Of a DNA stretch of 64,000 bases, positions 22,517-34,600 are shown piece by piece; position 1 is the first letter of the stretch, and every line of letters begins with the position of its first letter. Source of the stretch: Daucus carota subsp. sativus. Lineage: Eukaryota; Streptophyta; Magnoliopsida; Apiales; Apiaceae. Location: the NCBI RefSeq assembly GCF_001625215.2, contig NC_030383.2:45814380-45878379 (forward strand), written 5' to 3'. Below the pieces are notes generated by a model that was not told where the DNA came from, ran no database searches, and saw nothing but the letters and a program-made list of their open reading frames with translations. A program made the position numbers and the translations under genes.

Positions 22517-23794
22517 ATGGAACATAAACCAGTTGTGTTGATGGAGCGCTATGAGTTGGGGAGACTTTTAGGGAAAGGCACCTTTGCCAAGGTCTATTTT
22601 GCAAGGAACATTAAAACTGGCATGAGTGTTGCCATTAAGATGATTGACAAAGAAAAGGTTATGAAGGTTGGGATGATTGAGCAAATTAAAAGAGAGATTT
22701 CAGTCATGAGATTGGTTAAACACCCCAACATAGTGCAGCTTTACGAAGTTATGGCTAGCAAATCCAAGGTTTATTTTGTAATGGAACATGTTAGAGGCGG
22801 TGAGCTGTTTAATAAGGTGTCGAAGGGGAAGCTTAATGAAGATGCTGCAAAGATGTATTTTAAGCAGTTGATTAGTGCTGTAGATTTCTGTCATAGTAGA
22901 GGAGTGTATCACAGGGATTTGAAACTAGAGAACATATTGTTAGATGAGAATGGGAATATTAAGGTCACAGATTTCGGATTGAGTGCTCTTGCTGAATCAA
23001 AGTGTCAAGATGGAATGCTTCACACGACGTGTGGGACGCCTGCTTATGTTGCTCCAGAAGTGATTGGTAAAACAGGTTATGATGGATGTAAAGCTGATAT
23101 CTGGTCATGTGGAGTGATTTTGTATGTTCTTCTGGCTGGATATCTCCCATTCTATGATTCTAATTTGATAGAAATGTATAGGAAGATTGTCAAGGCAGAG
23201 TTCAAGTATCCCAGTAAATTCCCAATAGAAGCACGCAGATTAGTATCAAAGATGTTGGATCCAGATCCGAGTACAAGAATATCCGTAACCAAGATTATGC
23301 AAAAACCTTGGTTCCAGATAGGGTTCGACTCCAACACAAGAAAAGCTGAGACAGCAGAAAAAGAGCCTGATGTTTTCAGCTCTTTAGAGAGTAGCAGCAA
23401 CTTATTAGAACGACCAGAACGAGACAAGCTAGGTGACCTAAATGCTTTCGATATCATCTCCCTTTCAGCAGGCTTTGACTTGTCATGTCTATTTGAGAAG
23501 AAGTATCAAAAGAAGGAATTAAGAATAACATCCATGCAGCCACTCCAGACAATCATTTCTAAGTTTGAAGACATAGCTAAAAAGCTAAGATTGCAACTAA
23601 CTAAGGAGGGAGGTCTGTTGAAAATGGAAGGGTCAAGAGAAGGTCGAAAAGGTGTCTTGTCCATTTATGCAGAAATCTTTGAGATTACACCAGATTTTCA
23701 TCTGGTTGAGGTCAAGAAGGCAAGGGGAGATACCTTAGAGTATCAGAAGGTGGTGACAGAGGACATACAGCCAGCACTGAAAGACATTGTCTGA
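22517..23794 (+). CDS. CIPK: CBL-interacting protein kinase, CIPK2/10-type, copy C
   Basis: Intronless, 425 residues. Kinase motifs are complete ([11 protein letters not shown] lysine 41, [25 protein letters not shown]). The NAF motif is canonical (LNAFDIIS at 309-315) and a phosphatase-interaction region follows ([11 protein letters not shown]...[12 protein letters not shown]). Copy-specific changes include Cys at ESKCQDG, where A and B have Arg, and TAEKEPD in the linker. It shares the GGCCGTTTGG MITE upstream with copy B. The hAT and MULE insertions lie more than 1.1 kb upstream, so the proximal promoter is retained. Confidence 0.94.
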   Translation: MEHKPVVLMERYELGRLLGKGTFAKVYFARNIKTGMSVAIKMIDKEKVMKVGMIEQIKREISVMRLVKHPNIVQLYEVMASKSKVYFVMEHVRGGELFNKVSKGKLNEDAAKMYFKQLISAVDFCHSRGVYHRDLKLENILLDENGNIKVTDFGLSALAESKCQDGMLHTTCGTPAYVAPEVIGKTGYDGCKADIWSCGVILYVLLAGYLPFYDSNLIEMYRKIVKAEFKYPSKFPIEARRLVSKMLDPDPSTRISVTKIMQKPWFQIGFDSNTRKAETAEKEPDVFSSLESSSNLLERPERDKLGDLNAFDIISLSAGFDLSCLFEKKYQKKELRITSMQPLQTIISKFEDIAKKLRLQLTKEGGLLKMEGSREGRKGVLSIYAEIFEITPDFHLVEVKKARGDTLEYQKVVTEDIQPALKDIV

Positions 23795-23866
23795 ACTTGG
23801 CAGGGTTACCTATCAAAATCTAACCAGTAGTAATAAGAAACAGTGTCTCACATCAGAGGAGTTATT

Positions 23867-26219
23867 TTAATAATAAAACACAATTACAAAGTATGTTGTC
23901 GGAGTCCATACATTAAAATTACATCCTAAATTATTGGACACTATTTTTACTCCTCGTGTCCTACTTATTTTTATACTTTTTCTCGATGTTCGACACGCAT
24001 TTTAGGACTCCCATAAAGTATAGTTTTATAATTTATTTTTAAAATTTTCTTTTCTGAATATCAGAAATAGAAAATTTTAAAAATAAGTTAGAAACCATAC
24101 TTTACAATAGTATTAAAATGCGTGTCACGATTCCGTCTTCTAATCGAGGGGAACATAGATAGTATCATAATCATAAGACATTTTTTATGATATTGTTGGA
24201 CTTGCTATTTACTCTACACAGGGTTCCGATTTGTTAGAACCGAAACAACCTAACAATCTTAGAGTATATCCATTAGTATCCTAATGGATTCCCTAATTAC
24301 ATTATAATAAATTCATATTTCTAGTAAGTTATTATATTATATTCAATAACAACTCCAATAACCATCCCTACATATGTTTTATATTATTATTATAATACTA
24401 AATTCAGAATCTATTACTAAAGAGATAATGCGAAAAAATTGAAAAAAAATTATAAAAAATGTGGAAAGTGAATATTTTATTATTAAAAATAAAATAGGGT
24501 TAGCCAATAATGAGAAGACGATCCAAACATTTTAGAGAATGGTTAGAATTTTATTAAAGTTGGGTTTTCTATCATAATTCTCAAAATTATTATTTAGACA
24601 TCAAATAACTAATCTATCGATAATACCATATTCCTCGAAAATTTTATTGTTAAGAGATCAAATAGCTAATTCCTCAAAATTAAAATTATTACTATAAAGA
24701 TAACAAATAGCTAATATATCAAAGATTATCTTAGCGATATAAGAGCATCTCCAAAGATATAGACATATTAGCTACATCATTCATTTGGTATCTACCTAGT
24801 TGGCATCATTAGAAAATATGTAAAATGTGAAACAATCAAACCATTCACCCATTAACAAAAAAAATATGAAAAATCATTTGATGAACTATATTTGTTGAAT
24901 CAATGTACCTTTTATGTATAATTTTACCTAATCAAATTATACATAACCCTTTTGGAGAACATGTCTTCCCTGTCAGCAAAAATTTTACATTATGAGTATA
25001 ACTAATGATTATAGCCAACCATTTTACAAATCTCCCTTGGAGATGTTCTAAATGCTTTAATCTCATCTCCTTATCAGTAGACTTCCATTTAAATGCAATT
25101 TGTAATGATTTTAAGGCATTTGAAGCAAATAAGTGCTCCAACAATGTACTAGTGGTGCCTTAAAACACTAAGACATCTAACAAGGGTCTTATGTTTGAGA
25201 CACCACTATGCATGCCTTAACCCATTTCTATCAATAAAAAAATTATTTTCATTTTTTTTGAACACATCTCTCCCCTCTCATCTTTTCGTTTCTCTCCAAT
25301 AATAAATCAAATATATCACTTTTTAATAATAAGGTACAATAATAAGACATATTGTTGTTGATATATGAGGATTGTGTCCAAGAGAATGATGTCCTAAATC
25401 AGCAGAATACCAGTTTTTTACTATATTTTTAAGGCACCTGCTGTTGTTGGATTTGTTCGTGGTAGATTCTAGATCTTTTAATCTCATCTCTATCAGCAGG
25501 CTTCCATTTAAATGCAGGCAAGTAAAAAAAAAAAGTAGATTTTATTGGTATATTCTAGATCTTAAAACATTTTAAACACCTAGATCCCTAAATAAAACAA
25601 TAATCTAGCATGATTAAAAGTAACCTGTTTGTTTATATTAAACTGAAACCTGCTGATTTCATGAATATTAGTATATTTAGCTTAAAGGAGACCCTTCCAA
25701 TTTGATGAAGAAAACCATGTCATCTTCCACTGCCAGAAAATCTATAAACCTAATCCAACCAAAATATCCCAGCATGTCAAACTCAGAGAATAGGCTTACC
25801 TCACATATCCAGTCCGCTTGGTTCCATAGTATTTCTAGACTTCGAGTACAAAAACTCGGTATATTCCCTCTATTGCCTTGTACATGTATATTTACTCGTG
25901 CTATTTTAAAATAAGTGTTCGGTTTAATTATTTAAGTTTCTCATTTGTAAGTAAAATAAACGCAATTTTCAAGGAAGACGGACCAAGATATTATACCAAA
26001 AAAGCTTGATATGTTACCTACTGCCTCCTAGCACATGCCTTGCACTAGCAAGTCATATATGCTATTGCAAGTAAACCTTCCCTGATAAACTCAAGGACGA
26101 TATATTGGATCCAGTATTCTAAATCCCAGACAAAAGAGGAAACCTTTTTCCTTTCTTCTGAACAGGAAGTATATTTAACAAGTCCACTATTAGTTCTCCT
26201 TATCCTTTTAACATCCTTT
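23867..26219. other. Intergenic AT-rich DNA with MITE remnants
   Basis: No gene is supported. At about 23930-24170 there is a degraded inverted-repeat block related in wording to the Stowaway-type element at 51630 (both contain 'gttcgacacgcattt' and 'ttttaaaaataa'). A Tourist-type MITE lies at 24743-25048. A 40-bp phrase beginning tttaatctcatctc occurs twice, at 25056-25097 and 25477-25516. Short open frames here have no recognisable content. Confidence 0.55.
24743..25048. mobile_element. Tourist-type MITE, GAGCATCTCC family, second copy
   Basis: Begins GAGCATCTCCAAAG and ends, inverted, GAACATCTCCAAGG, with TAA on both sides (24740-24742, 25049-25051). The ends match those of the element at 10837, and the 3-bp TWA duplication is the same type. 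Body about 306 bp, non-coding. Confidence 0.72.
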
Positions 26220-29200
26220 TTAATCATATGACCAAATTGATTGTACATCCAAGCTAGAGTGTACACCACCAACAGGAGACCTTGTGACCACGGAGGAGTT
26301 ATTGCTTGTGCTTACACCTGTGTTCTGCAACGTCCAATCCACACTGCCAAGAAAATTCTATCAGGTCCAGATCTTGGAAACAGAAGAAAGAACATTACTA
26401 GACAATTAAATTGACACAAGTGAAGGATCCACAATTCTGTAGATATTAGGTTCTACTCTACTCTATACTATATTATTAAAGCTAAACATGCAACAGTTTG
26501 ATCATTAGTTTGTAGTCCAGTACAGTGCATTACAACCGTTATATCACTTAAATCAAATTGATGAGAATCGTTAGATTGAATTTTCTATATTTCAATAAGA
26601 TGCTACTAAAACTTTTAGATTCGAATCATGTCAACATATATAATGAATTATTAATTTAAACACAAAATTAATAACTATTAATATACATTCGTGCATCGCA
26701 CGAGTTATAGGCTAGTATTAAAATAAACAAGAGACACACTCCCACCGTTAGTGTTACCTCAAAAGTACCTAAAGTCATAAATTACTTATAAGCGTGTTGT
26801 TTGAATTTTTGTGTAAAGTATACGCAACTTGTAAGTTAAATTCTGAAAAGTAAAAGTTATGTACTTATTTCAGTTTAATTTTAATTACACATTTTGACTT
26901 CATAAAGTAAATTTAATACACCTTTAAAAGGTAACTCTAGTACTTCATTGTTATTTTGTTATATTAAAATGATCTACACTGATAGTAACTTGTAAGACAA
27001 AATATATAGCACCTGTTTGGGAATTAGCGGTTAGCTGTTAGCGGATTGAATCAGATGTTTTGACTAGCTGATTGAGCTATTTCTCGTAAAGGTATTTGGT
27101 AAATAGCTGATTAATTAGCTTTTTCTTACACAAACCAAAACCTCAAAGTAGCATTTTCAAAATTAGCTTTTTGGATCCAAACCTCTATTTCAATCCGCCA
27201 ACTACCAAACACTAATTTTAGCGGATTCGAGTGGTCAAACCTCTAAAACGCCTCAAACCTCTGATTTTGCGCCAAACCTCTAACTTCCAAACAGGGCCAT
27301 AGTACTTTTTACTCAAGAGTGACAGAAGTAACTTTTTAAAGTAGTCAAACAAAACCTTAAAAAAGAAAGTTGTTTAAAACAAAAATGAGACACTGTGTCA
27401 ACGATTTTACTGCAAACTCTGTTTCTTTTTTACTTTTTACTACCCCGGCCTATCACATCAAATTTACTTATTACACATCACAAACTTAAAGCTTATACTA
27501 CAAGATTAAAACAAAAGAGAGCTCAATAGGCAACAATGAACAAACCTAAAAGCAAAAAAACATGTAACACAGTGATGTGATATTAAAATCTAAAACACGG
27601 TGCACAAAGGCAACTAAGGGCAATCTAGTAATATTGGTTTGTCATCACCCCAAACAAGAACACCGCCCTAATCGCAGTTTCATATACGCAGGCGGGTAAT
27701 CGCTGAAGTCCACTTATTTAGAATTACACAGACCTCAACATTAAATTTATTAAGAACTTGAGAACAGTCTTTTCCTAAGTTACCCGGACTCGTGTACGGG
27801 TGTCGGACACGGGTGCAAATCCAAGTGTCAAACCCTTAATTTCTTAAAAATTAGTATTCATGGATATGGATCCGAAATTGGACATGGGTACGGGGATTCA
27901 GCATATAACTTACATATGTGATATTACATTTATACCTACATTTTATATATTATAAAGTTACTAGGGTCTTCTACTAATATGACGACATATACTAATTGCT
28001 TATCTTATAATTTATAGCATAAATCAAAGAATAGCATGGAAATAGTAATTTATAGGCATCCCTTGCTAAAAGCAAGTTATTGTGAGGCTTTGTAAATCAT
28101 CTTGAACTATATTGCTGGAAATCGAAGTGTTCAGTTTTCAATTGAAGGATCCGACCCAGATCCCATACCCACACCCATGTCATGTTCGATCATAGAGATG
28201 ACAATTCAACCTGATCCGATGGATATCCAACCCATACCGACCCGTTTGGGTTTTACCGAACCCGAATTTTCGGGTTCCGGGTTTGGGTTTTTTTTGAACC
28301 TGAACTAGTTTCGGGTTGGGTTTATTTTTGGTCATACCGCCCCGAACCCGACTCGAAAACCCGAAACACGTTCCAAACCCGAATATATATATATATATAT
28401 ATATAGAGTTAAGTTCTATGGAGTACATAAAAACATTGGAGTATTGGAGTACAAATCATAATTTTTTAGTTTGATCCTATATAATATCTTTGATTATCCA
28501 AATTTTGATATAATCTGTCATTTATAAGTTGTCTTGCACATAATTGTCAATTAATCATTAATATCTTTCAACTTCAACAAGTATTAAGATTATTGTTCTG
28601 CTTATTAGTTATATTGCAGAACATAGAGTCCTATGATTTATAAAAGTAATTATTCTACCATTTGATCACGATGTTTATGTTGCAGAACATAATGTGCAGG
28701 TTGTCAAATATTTACAAATATTATTGGACAAAAAAAATTGAAATTTAGATGACTAAATTACATTTTATCAAACTTTGTACTCCAATACTCCAATTTTTTT
28801 TGTACTCCATAGAACTTAACTTTATATATATATATATAAAATCCAAATTATAAAGAGTAAATCTAAAACACCTCACAGACTCTCTCACTTTTCACTAATC
28901 GTTCATGCTGTTCCTGCTTCCACTGGACCAAACCTATTTCACATCTCTCATCTCTTGCAAGCCGTCGTCAAGTGCTACCACACCAGTATTATTACACCAA
29001 TGGAAAAATGATTAGGAACTAATTCTCTAGCCAGGTAAAGCAGCCTTGTAGTCCGTAGATATATTGATTCAGTAGTTCTCGGGTTTATGATTGTTTGGTA
29101 TTTGGATTGAGGACCGGTGTGCCTTGATCTTGTTTGTTGTTTTCTTCGTTTAAATTGTACTAAATTAATTGTTTTGGCTTCCGAGACTTTATTTGGAAAT

Positions 29201-30238
29201 CAGCTTTACATGGTTGCTAAACTTAACATTGTGAAGTATTCACCTATCTTGACATGGGTGTTGGCCTTTATTTCTGAAACCCGTTCCGACCGACCCGATT
29301 ACCATCCCTATCCGGTCAACACGGGTATGAGGGCAAAATTGAAGAGTCCGGGTAACATAGGTCTTTTCAAAGACAACACGGATTGAAGTGGTCGGACTAA
29401 ATTAACAGGAAGTGCTATAGAAGTATATGTTCTAAATCGAATTTGAAGGTGCGTGAACTCTTTAAAATCTTCTTCAGAACACAAGCTTAATCGAAGTTAT
29501 GTTACTTGGACTTAGGTCTGGAGTGATGAACACAACACATATCCTAATATTGGACTCATAATTTTTAAGAATTAAGCACATGGGGACTTTGTCCTGTATT
29601 TTGACACGGGTACATGGATGAGTCATAATTTATTAATAAACAGGTATATTAGACAAAATTTCCAGAATAAAAAACAACTCATGTAAATTTTTTTTTTTTT
29701 TTGGAACTTTAAAAGTTAAGCATCTTACATCAGCTTGGTACATGTAAAACTTGATCTAAAATTACTCAAGTCTTTGGTAGCTAAATGTTACTACTGCACT
29801 AGCTCCATAACATTTATAATGAAACCAACAAATCCATTTCTCATATCCTCAGGATATGTAAGATATCAACATCACAATGGGGTGGCATGCAATATAAGTT
29901 GTGATACCCTTGTAGTTTTAATGACCACTCTGTTAGTAAGCTAATTGGCTGGCAATAATAGTATCTAACATGTTTAACAATTAATATGGACTAAAAATAA
30001 CATGATTCTATGTAATATTAATCGTGCAAAATATATATACATGATTCTATTCTTGATTCTATAATATTTCATATTAATAATTTGGATGAGTTTGGATGTT
30101 AGATTTCGTATATTATTTTTAATTGGTGTTTAATTATAAAATTATAATATTAACAAATCATTTTTTATGAAAAATAAAATGTTATGATAGTGTTCTTTGT
30201 TGTTCTGTTTTTAAATTGTTCTGTTTGGAGTGCAACCC

Positions 30239-30285
<47 letters not shown>

Positions 30286-30286
30286 C

Positions 30287-30328
<42 letters not shown>

Positions 30329-31601
30329 GGGTCGGGTTCCAGATAGAACCGCTTAAACTTAGAACCTTAGAACCATATTTAATAATCATTAAATGAAAGT
30401 AATTTGAATTTGAATGTGTGAAATTAATTAACGTATGAATGTGTTTTAATATAGTACATATTTAAATATACATTTCTTAATCAATGCACATTCTTAATTT
30501 ATATTTGATCATTTCAACAATAAAAATACATTTAATATTTAATTCAAATATCTCAGTAGTGTGATTCAATAGAACTCCAAAATACGAAAAACTGGAGTGT
30601 GTTTTGATATTCTATTATTGTCTATATGTACTAGAACAGAATTTCGTGTTTTTTAATATTATATGAGCCAGATATGTACTGCATCAGAATCTCGTGTTGT
30701 GTAATATTATATGAGCTAGATATGTACTGCAGCAGAATCTCGTGTTTTGTAATATTATATGAGCTAGATATGTACTGCAACAGAATCTCATTTTTTGTAA
30801 TATTTACATATACTGCAACAGAATATCGTATTTTGTAATATTATATTATTAAAATTGATTGAGAATCACATGTTATAAGTTTGATTTTCATTTATAACAA
30901 AGTGCATATATATTAACCGATTATTATGGTGATTAGGTAGTAGTTAATGATTATTATGATTTGTAGTAATGATTTACATATAAAGATAAGATATCTTAAA
31001 TAGCATTAAATTGTAATTTATATTTATATAGTGAGGCAGATCATGACCATTGAATTCAAATTCATCTGATGGATGTGTGTGGTCCTAAGTTCTAATTTTA
31101 ATATTGTATCTAATTTGAACCTCACCATATATATATATATATATGGGTGGAATCTGGTACAAACTTACAAACTTTATGCGTTCAACACATATATAATTTG
31201 AGTTCAACATTTTTTAACATATTTTGTTGAAAATCGATTAAAATTGTGTTCGAGAATTACATAAACTAATTTTTCAATATAAGAACTAAGTTAAACGTAT
31301 TATATAACTAATATTTATGTTTCTAGACCCTATCCAAAGCCTAGAGGTATAGTTTAAGTATCTTTATAGATATATTCAACACAATGATAATTAGTGTTCT
31401 ACACCCGATGTTGAACCCTAGTTACAAATGTGTTGAATGCACGATTTACTTATGCGTTATTTTTAAAAATTGTGATGTTTATTCAAGAATTTTCGACCTG
31501 GATACTTTCTATAACTAAGGATTAACACGATGGGAGAATAAAAAAAATCAAAAAAAACGTTTGTAAGTTTGTAACTTAAAAAAGTTTTTATTTGATCATA
31601 T

Positions 31602-31632
<31 letters not shown>

Positions 31633-34600
31633 GGCAATTGCTCAAATACAAACCAAGAGAAACCACCCCTAAAGGACATTATCCACCCTCTATATGCCAT
31701 CACCCGCCCCTATATGTCATTACCCACCTAGGGCTAGGACCCACCCTCACCCCCACTCAATTCACCCTGGGTCCACTAGAGCCTCGCAAAGGCTCCGGAC
31801 AGGGCTTGAACAGGCTCCAGACAGCCCTAGGAACCAAAACTTGGTCAGCAAGCTTTTAATAACTGGTATCCTTTTAAAAATACAGTAGTTGGCCAATAAA
31901 CCTATTCAACTCTAGGTGTGCATTCTCAAGTTGTATATTAGAATGACCCTGACAAATAGGAGTTAAGTATGATAAAGGTTACAGGTCCAAGGTTGAACCA
32001 ACAATAGTAAGAGTGGCTTGAACTCTCAACTCTGAAGAATGAAAATATACGGTAAATTGGCAATGTTTCGAGTTTAAATGAATGTAGTTTATAACACTTA
32101 AATAAAAAAAAGGAATTAAACATTTAGATAACTTAGAGATGGACTGCATAGTATTAAAACATACTAAACTGAGTGTGTTTCAATTTTTTTTTCTACCCTA
32201 TACAAAGTTTTAGAAGCTAAATTATTCCGGTTGATACCTTCAATAATATCTAAGACGCACAAATTAAGCTTAAGAGCAGTTAGATTAGTAAGGAGTTTAA
32301 TAAGATAAACTTACTCGCGCCAACGATCAGCTAGAGAAAGCTCAAAGGGATCATTAGTTGCAGACCCGTTTGGGCTCTTACAGATCGGCTCATTCTGAAT
32401 AATTACTTCCTTTGGGTTCATAGAAAAATTGTCTTCTCTACCCAATGCCGGTCCAAACAAAGTTTCCGGCAACCATGGATCATCAGTACAACCAGAGATC
32501 GAGTTACCATATGTCCTTCCATTATGATAACTTCCGGGTAAAAGGTTCTGTGGAGCACCAGAACGGATTGGCTCATCGCTTTTAAAAAGTGAGGCCATGG
32601 TTTTCTGATGAAAGGGGCTTGCAACGTTTTCCTTGTTTGATCTGATTGAGTCTGGTGACAAAAGCCAACTTGCTCGACCACCTAGTAAACCTCCATCCTG
32701 ACCGAGAGGAGAAGTATTCCACATCTGCCATGTTCCATTCTCATTTCCATTGCACGAACCATTTATATGAGTATTCTGCACATCCTGAGCTTTAGGGGTA
32801 GTTGGGAAAGGAGGAGCAGCATGCCTTTCATCATGTAGTCTTAAACGAGATAATGGAGATTCAATTGGTGATGGCCAAATAGCTTCAGAAGATATGGGTG
32901 TACTTTTTATAGGGTGAGGCTTCTCCAGTTCCATGTCCGTTACAAAGCCAAGGTCTAACTGAAAATCATCAAGAGACTCTGAAACTGGCCCCAGCAGGGA
33001 TACTGGATCAGGAACATAGCACGGGTCTTCAAATATGTCAGACTCCTCTGGTAAATATTCAGGAAGAGCTTCTCCAAACAAAGGCAAATTAGATTCAGCT
33101 GACATCTCAATACCTATACTACTGCTTATTGACCCACAGGAATTAGTAGATAAAGGAAACGGGGATGGCAACCCGAAATTAATAGGATTGTCATATTGTT
33201 GCGTTGTACCTATGTGATTTAAAAATGAGGGACTCGTAATTTCTGATTGAGACTTTCCATTTGGTTTGCTTATTACTGACGAATCAGAGGGTGCAGGAAC
33301 AGTTGCTGAACGAATAAGCCATGGATTCTTTGGGGCCTCATATGGTTGAGGTTCAACAGGCACCTGTCACAGAAAATTAAAATTTAAATATGACACATAC
33401 ACATTTTCTGCAATAAAGAATACACAGCAAATTTATTTGTAGCAGCAATATCCATGAATCCTTGGAAAACATATACTATGTTGCTAACTGAATGTACAAA
33501 AAGTGTCTTAAATTTCTAGCTATCCTTACTCCTGCCAAAGCTTTCTCAATCGCAAGACTTAAACAACCTCCATTCAAAGCATACCTAGGGCCCCTATCCA
33601 GAACTCAAGATATAAATTTTTTTGTTACAAACATCAATCGGATAAGAGTTCTGAAATAAATAAAGTTAAATAGCCAAGCTACCACATAGTATCAGCATGT
33701 TGATTCGTAAATACCAGCAATGCCCTTTTTATAGTAATCACAAGCTTTGATAACTTTCTATTGTTCTAAATTACAACTATATATTTAGTGAATATTTTCA
33801 TGTCACGTTCTAATTTACCGCTTATTTGGTTTCATGATACAATCAAACTTAAATCCAAATTCCAGATATAACAAATGTGAGGCGGTCTGTCATCTAGATC
33901 CGAGCTGTTAACTCAGGAAAAGAATTAACTAGAGTATGTGGTAAGACTTGGAAGCATGAAAACGGGTGCAGGGGTGTGTAGTACGACGATACTGAAATTC
34001 GGCAAATCTAAAATTATAGGGATTTGGGTTGGGGGGCTTCAGCGTATATTAATATATTAAATATATATGTAGTACATATGTAGTACATATATTTCAAGAT
34101 CCATTAAATTTAAACTAAATACTCAACTAAAGAAGTTCATTATCCTTAATAATATGTCATTATTACTTGCCAACATAACTGATGTATTTTAACGTACATA
34201 ATCGACTAAGATTTTAAGTATCTACATTACTTTCTCTCACTTGTGGGTTAAAGAAGAATCCCCAAGTATGGGTGCACAATGCGGAAGCCAGCAAGTAAGT
34301 CAATAATCCCTGCTTCCTAGGTGGTATACAACAATAATAATAAAAAATAGCGGCCACTGATTTTCTATGAACCTAGAGCAATTACTTCATTCAGTTACTG
34401 TCATTCACGATTCTGATATCATTCTCTTGGATCGACACCTCTGCCAATGAATCTAGTAGCCAAAAGGTCTTTCACGATTAAGATTTACCTATATGTTAAC
34501 TGTTTTTAGTTATGAAAGTTGGACGGTAAATAAACTGTTAGTCTGTTTTGGGAAGACTAAATCTAATATTTTTATTTATAATCAAGATTTTCTCATTTAG

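Larger units (their letters stand above)
19170..23866 (+). repeat. CIPK tandem repeat unit C, enlarged by two transposons
   Basis: Third unit. It matches unit B upstream but is interrupted by a 553-bp MULE-type element and a 1356-bp hAT element. ATG-to-ATG spacing B to C is 6259 bp; taking away both insertions and their duplications leaves about 4.33 kb, close to the 4.22 kb of A to B. Homology past the stop codon ends near 23866, so the 3' segment with the LINE fragment is missing. Confidence 0.78.
27779..29356. mobile_element. Element with GTTACCCGGACTC ends, containing nested insertions
   Basis: The left end GTTACCCGGACTCGTGTACG and the inverted right end GTTACCCGGACTC match. Left-end internal wording ('cgggtgtcggacacgggtg') is repeated near other family ends. 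A second element with ends at 28194 and 29309 lies inside, and a third at 28406 lies inside that. Relatives: 35283-35741 and a partial copy at about 33958-34205. Superfamily not determined. Confidence 0.55.
26344..32314 (-). other. Last intron of the NST1-like gene, ~6 kb, transposon-filled
   Basis: Donor GTAAGT at the end of exon 2 and acceptor TTGGCAG before exon 3. The intron holds a Helitron-like element, a hAT-like MITE, a nested set of elements between 27779 and 29356, and three elements bounded by (TA)n tracts between 28384 and 31632. It is much longer than typical dicot introns. Splicing over this distance is expected to work but is unverified. Confidence 0.7.

Noticed and set aside
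30165-30396. Open frames on both strands made of Ile/Tyr repeats
   Set aside because: They read a TA microsatellite and have no gene-like content.
32311-32313. TAA directly after exon 2 as the true stop of the NST1-like gene
   Set aside because: It lies within a GTAAGT donor and a downstream exon continues the frame with the expected C-terminus; the retained-intron form remains possible as a minor transcript.
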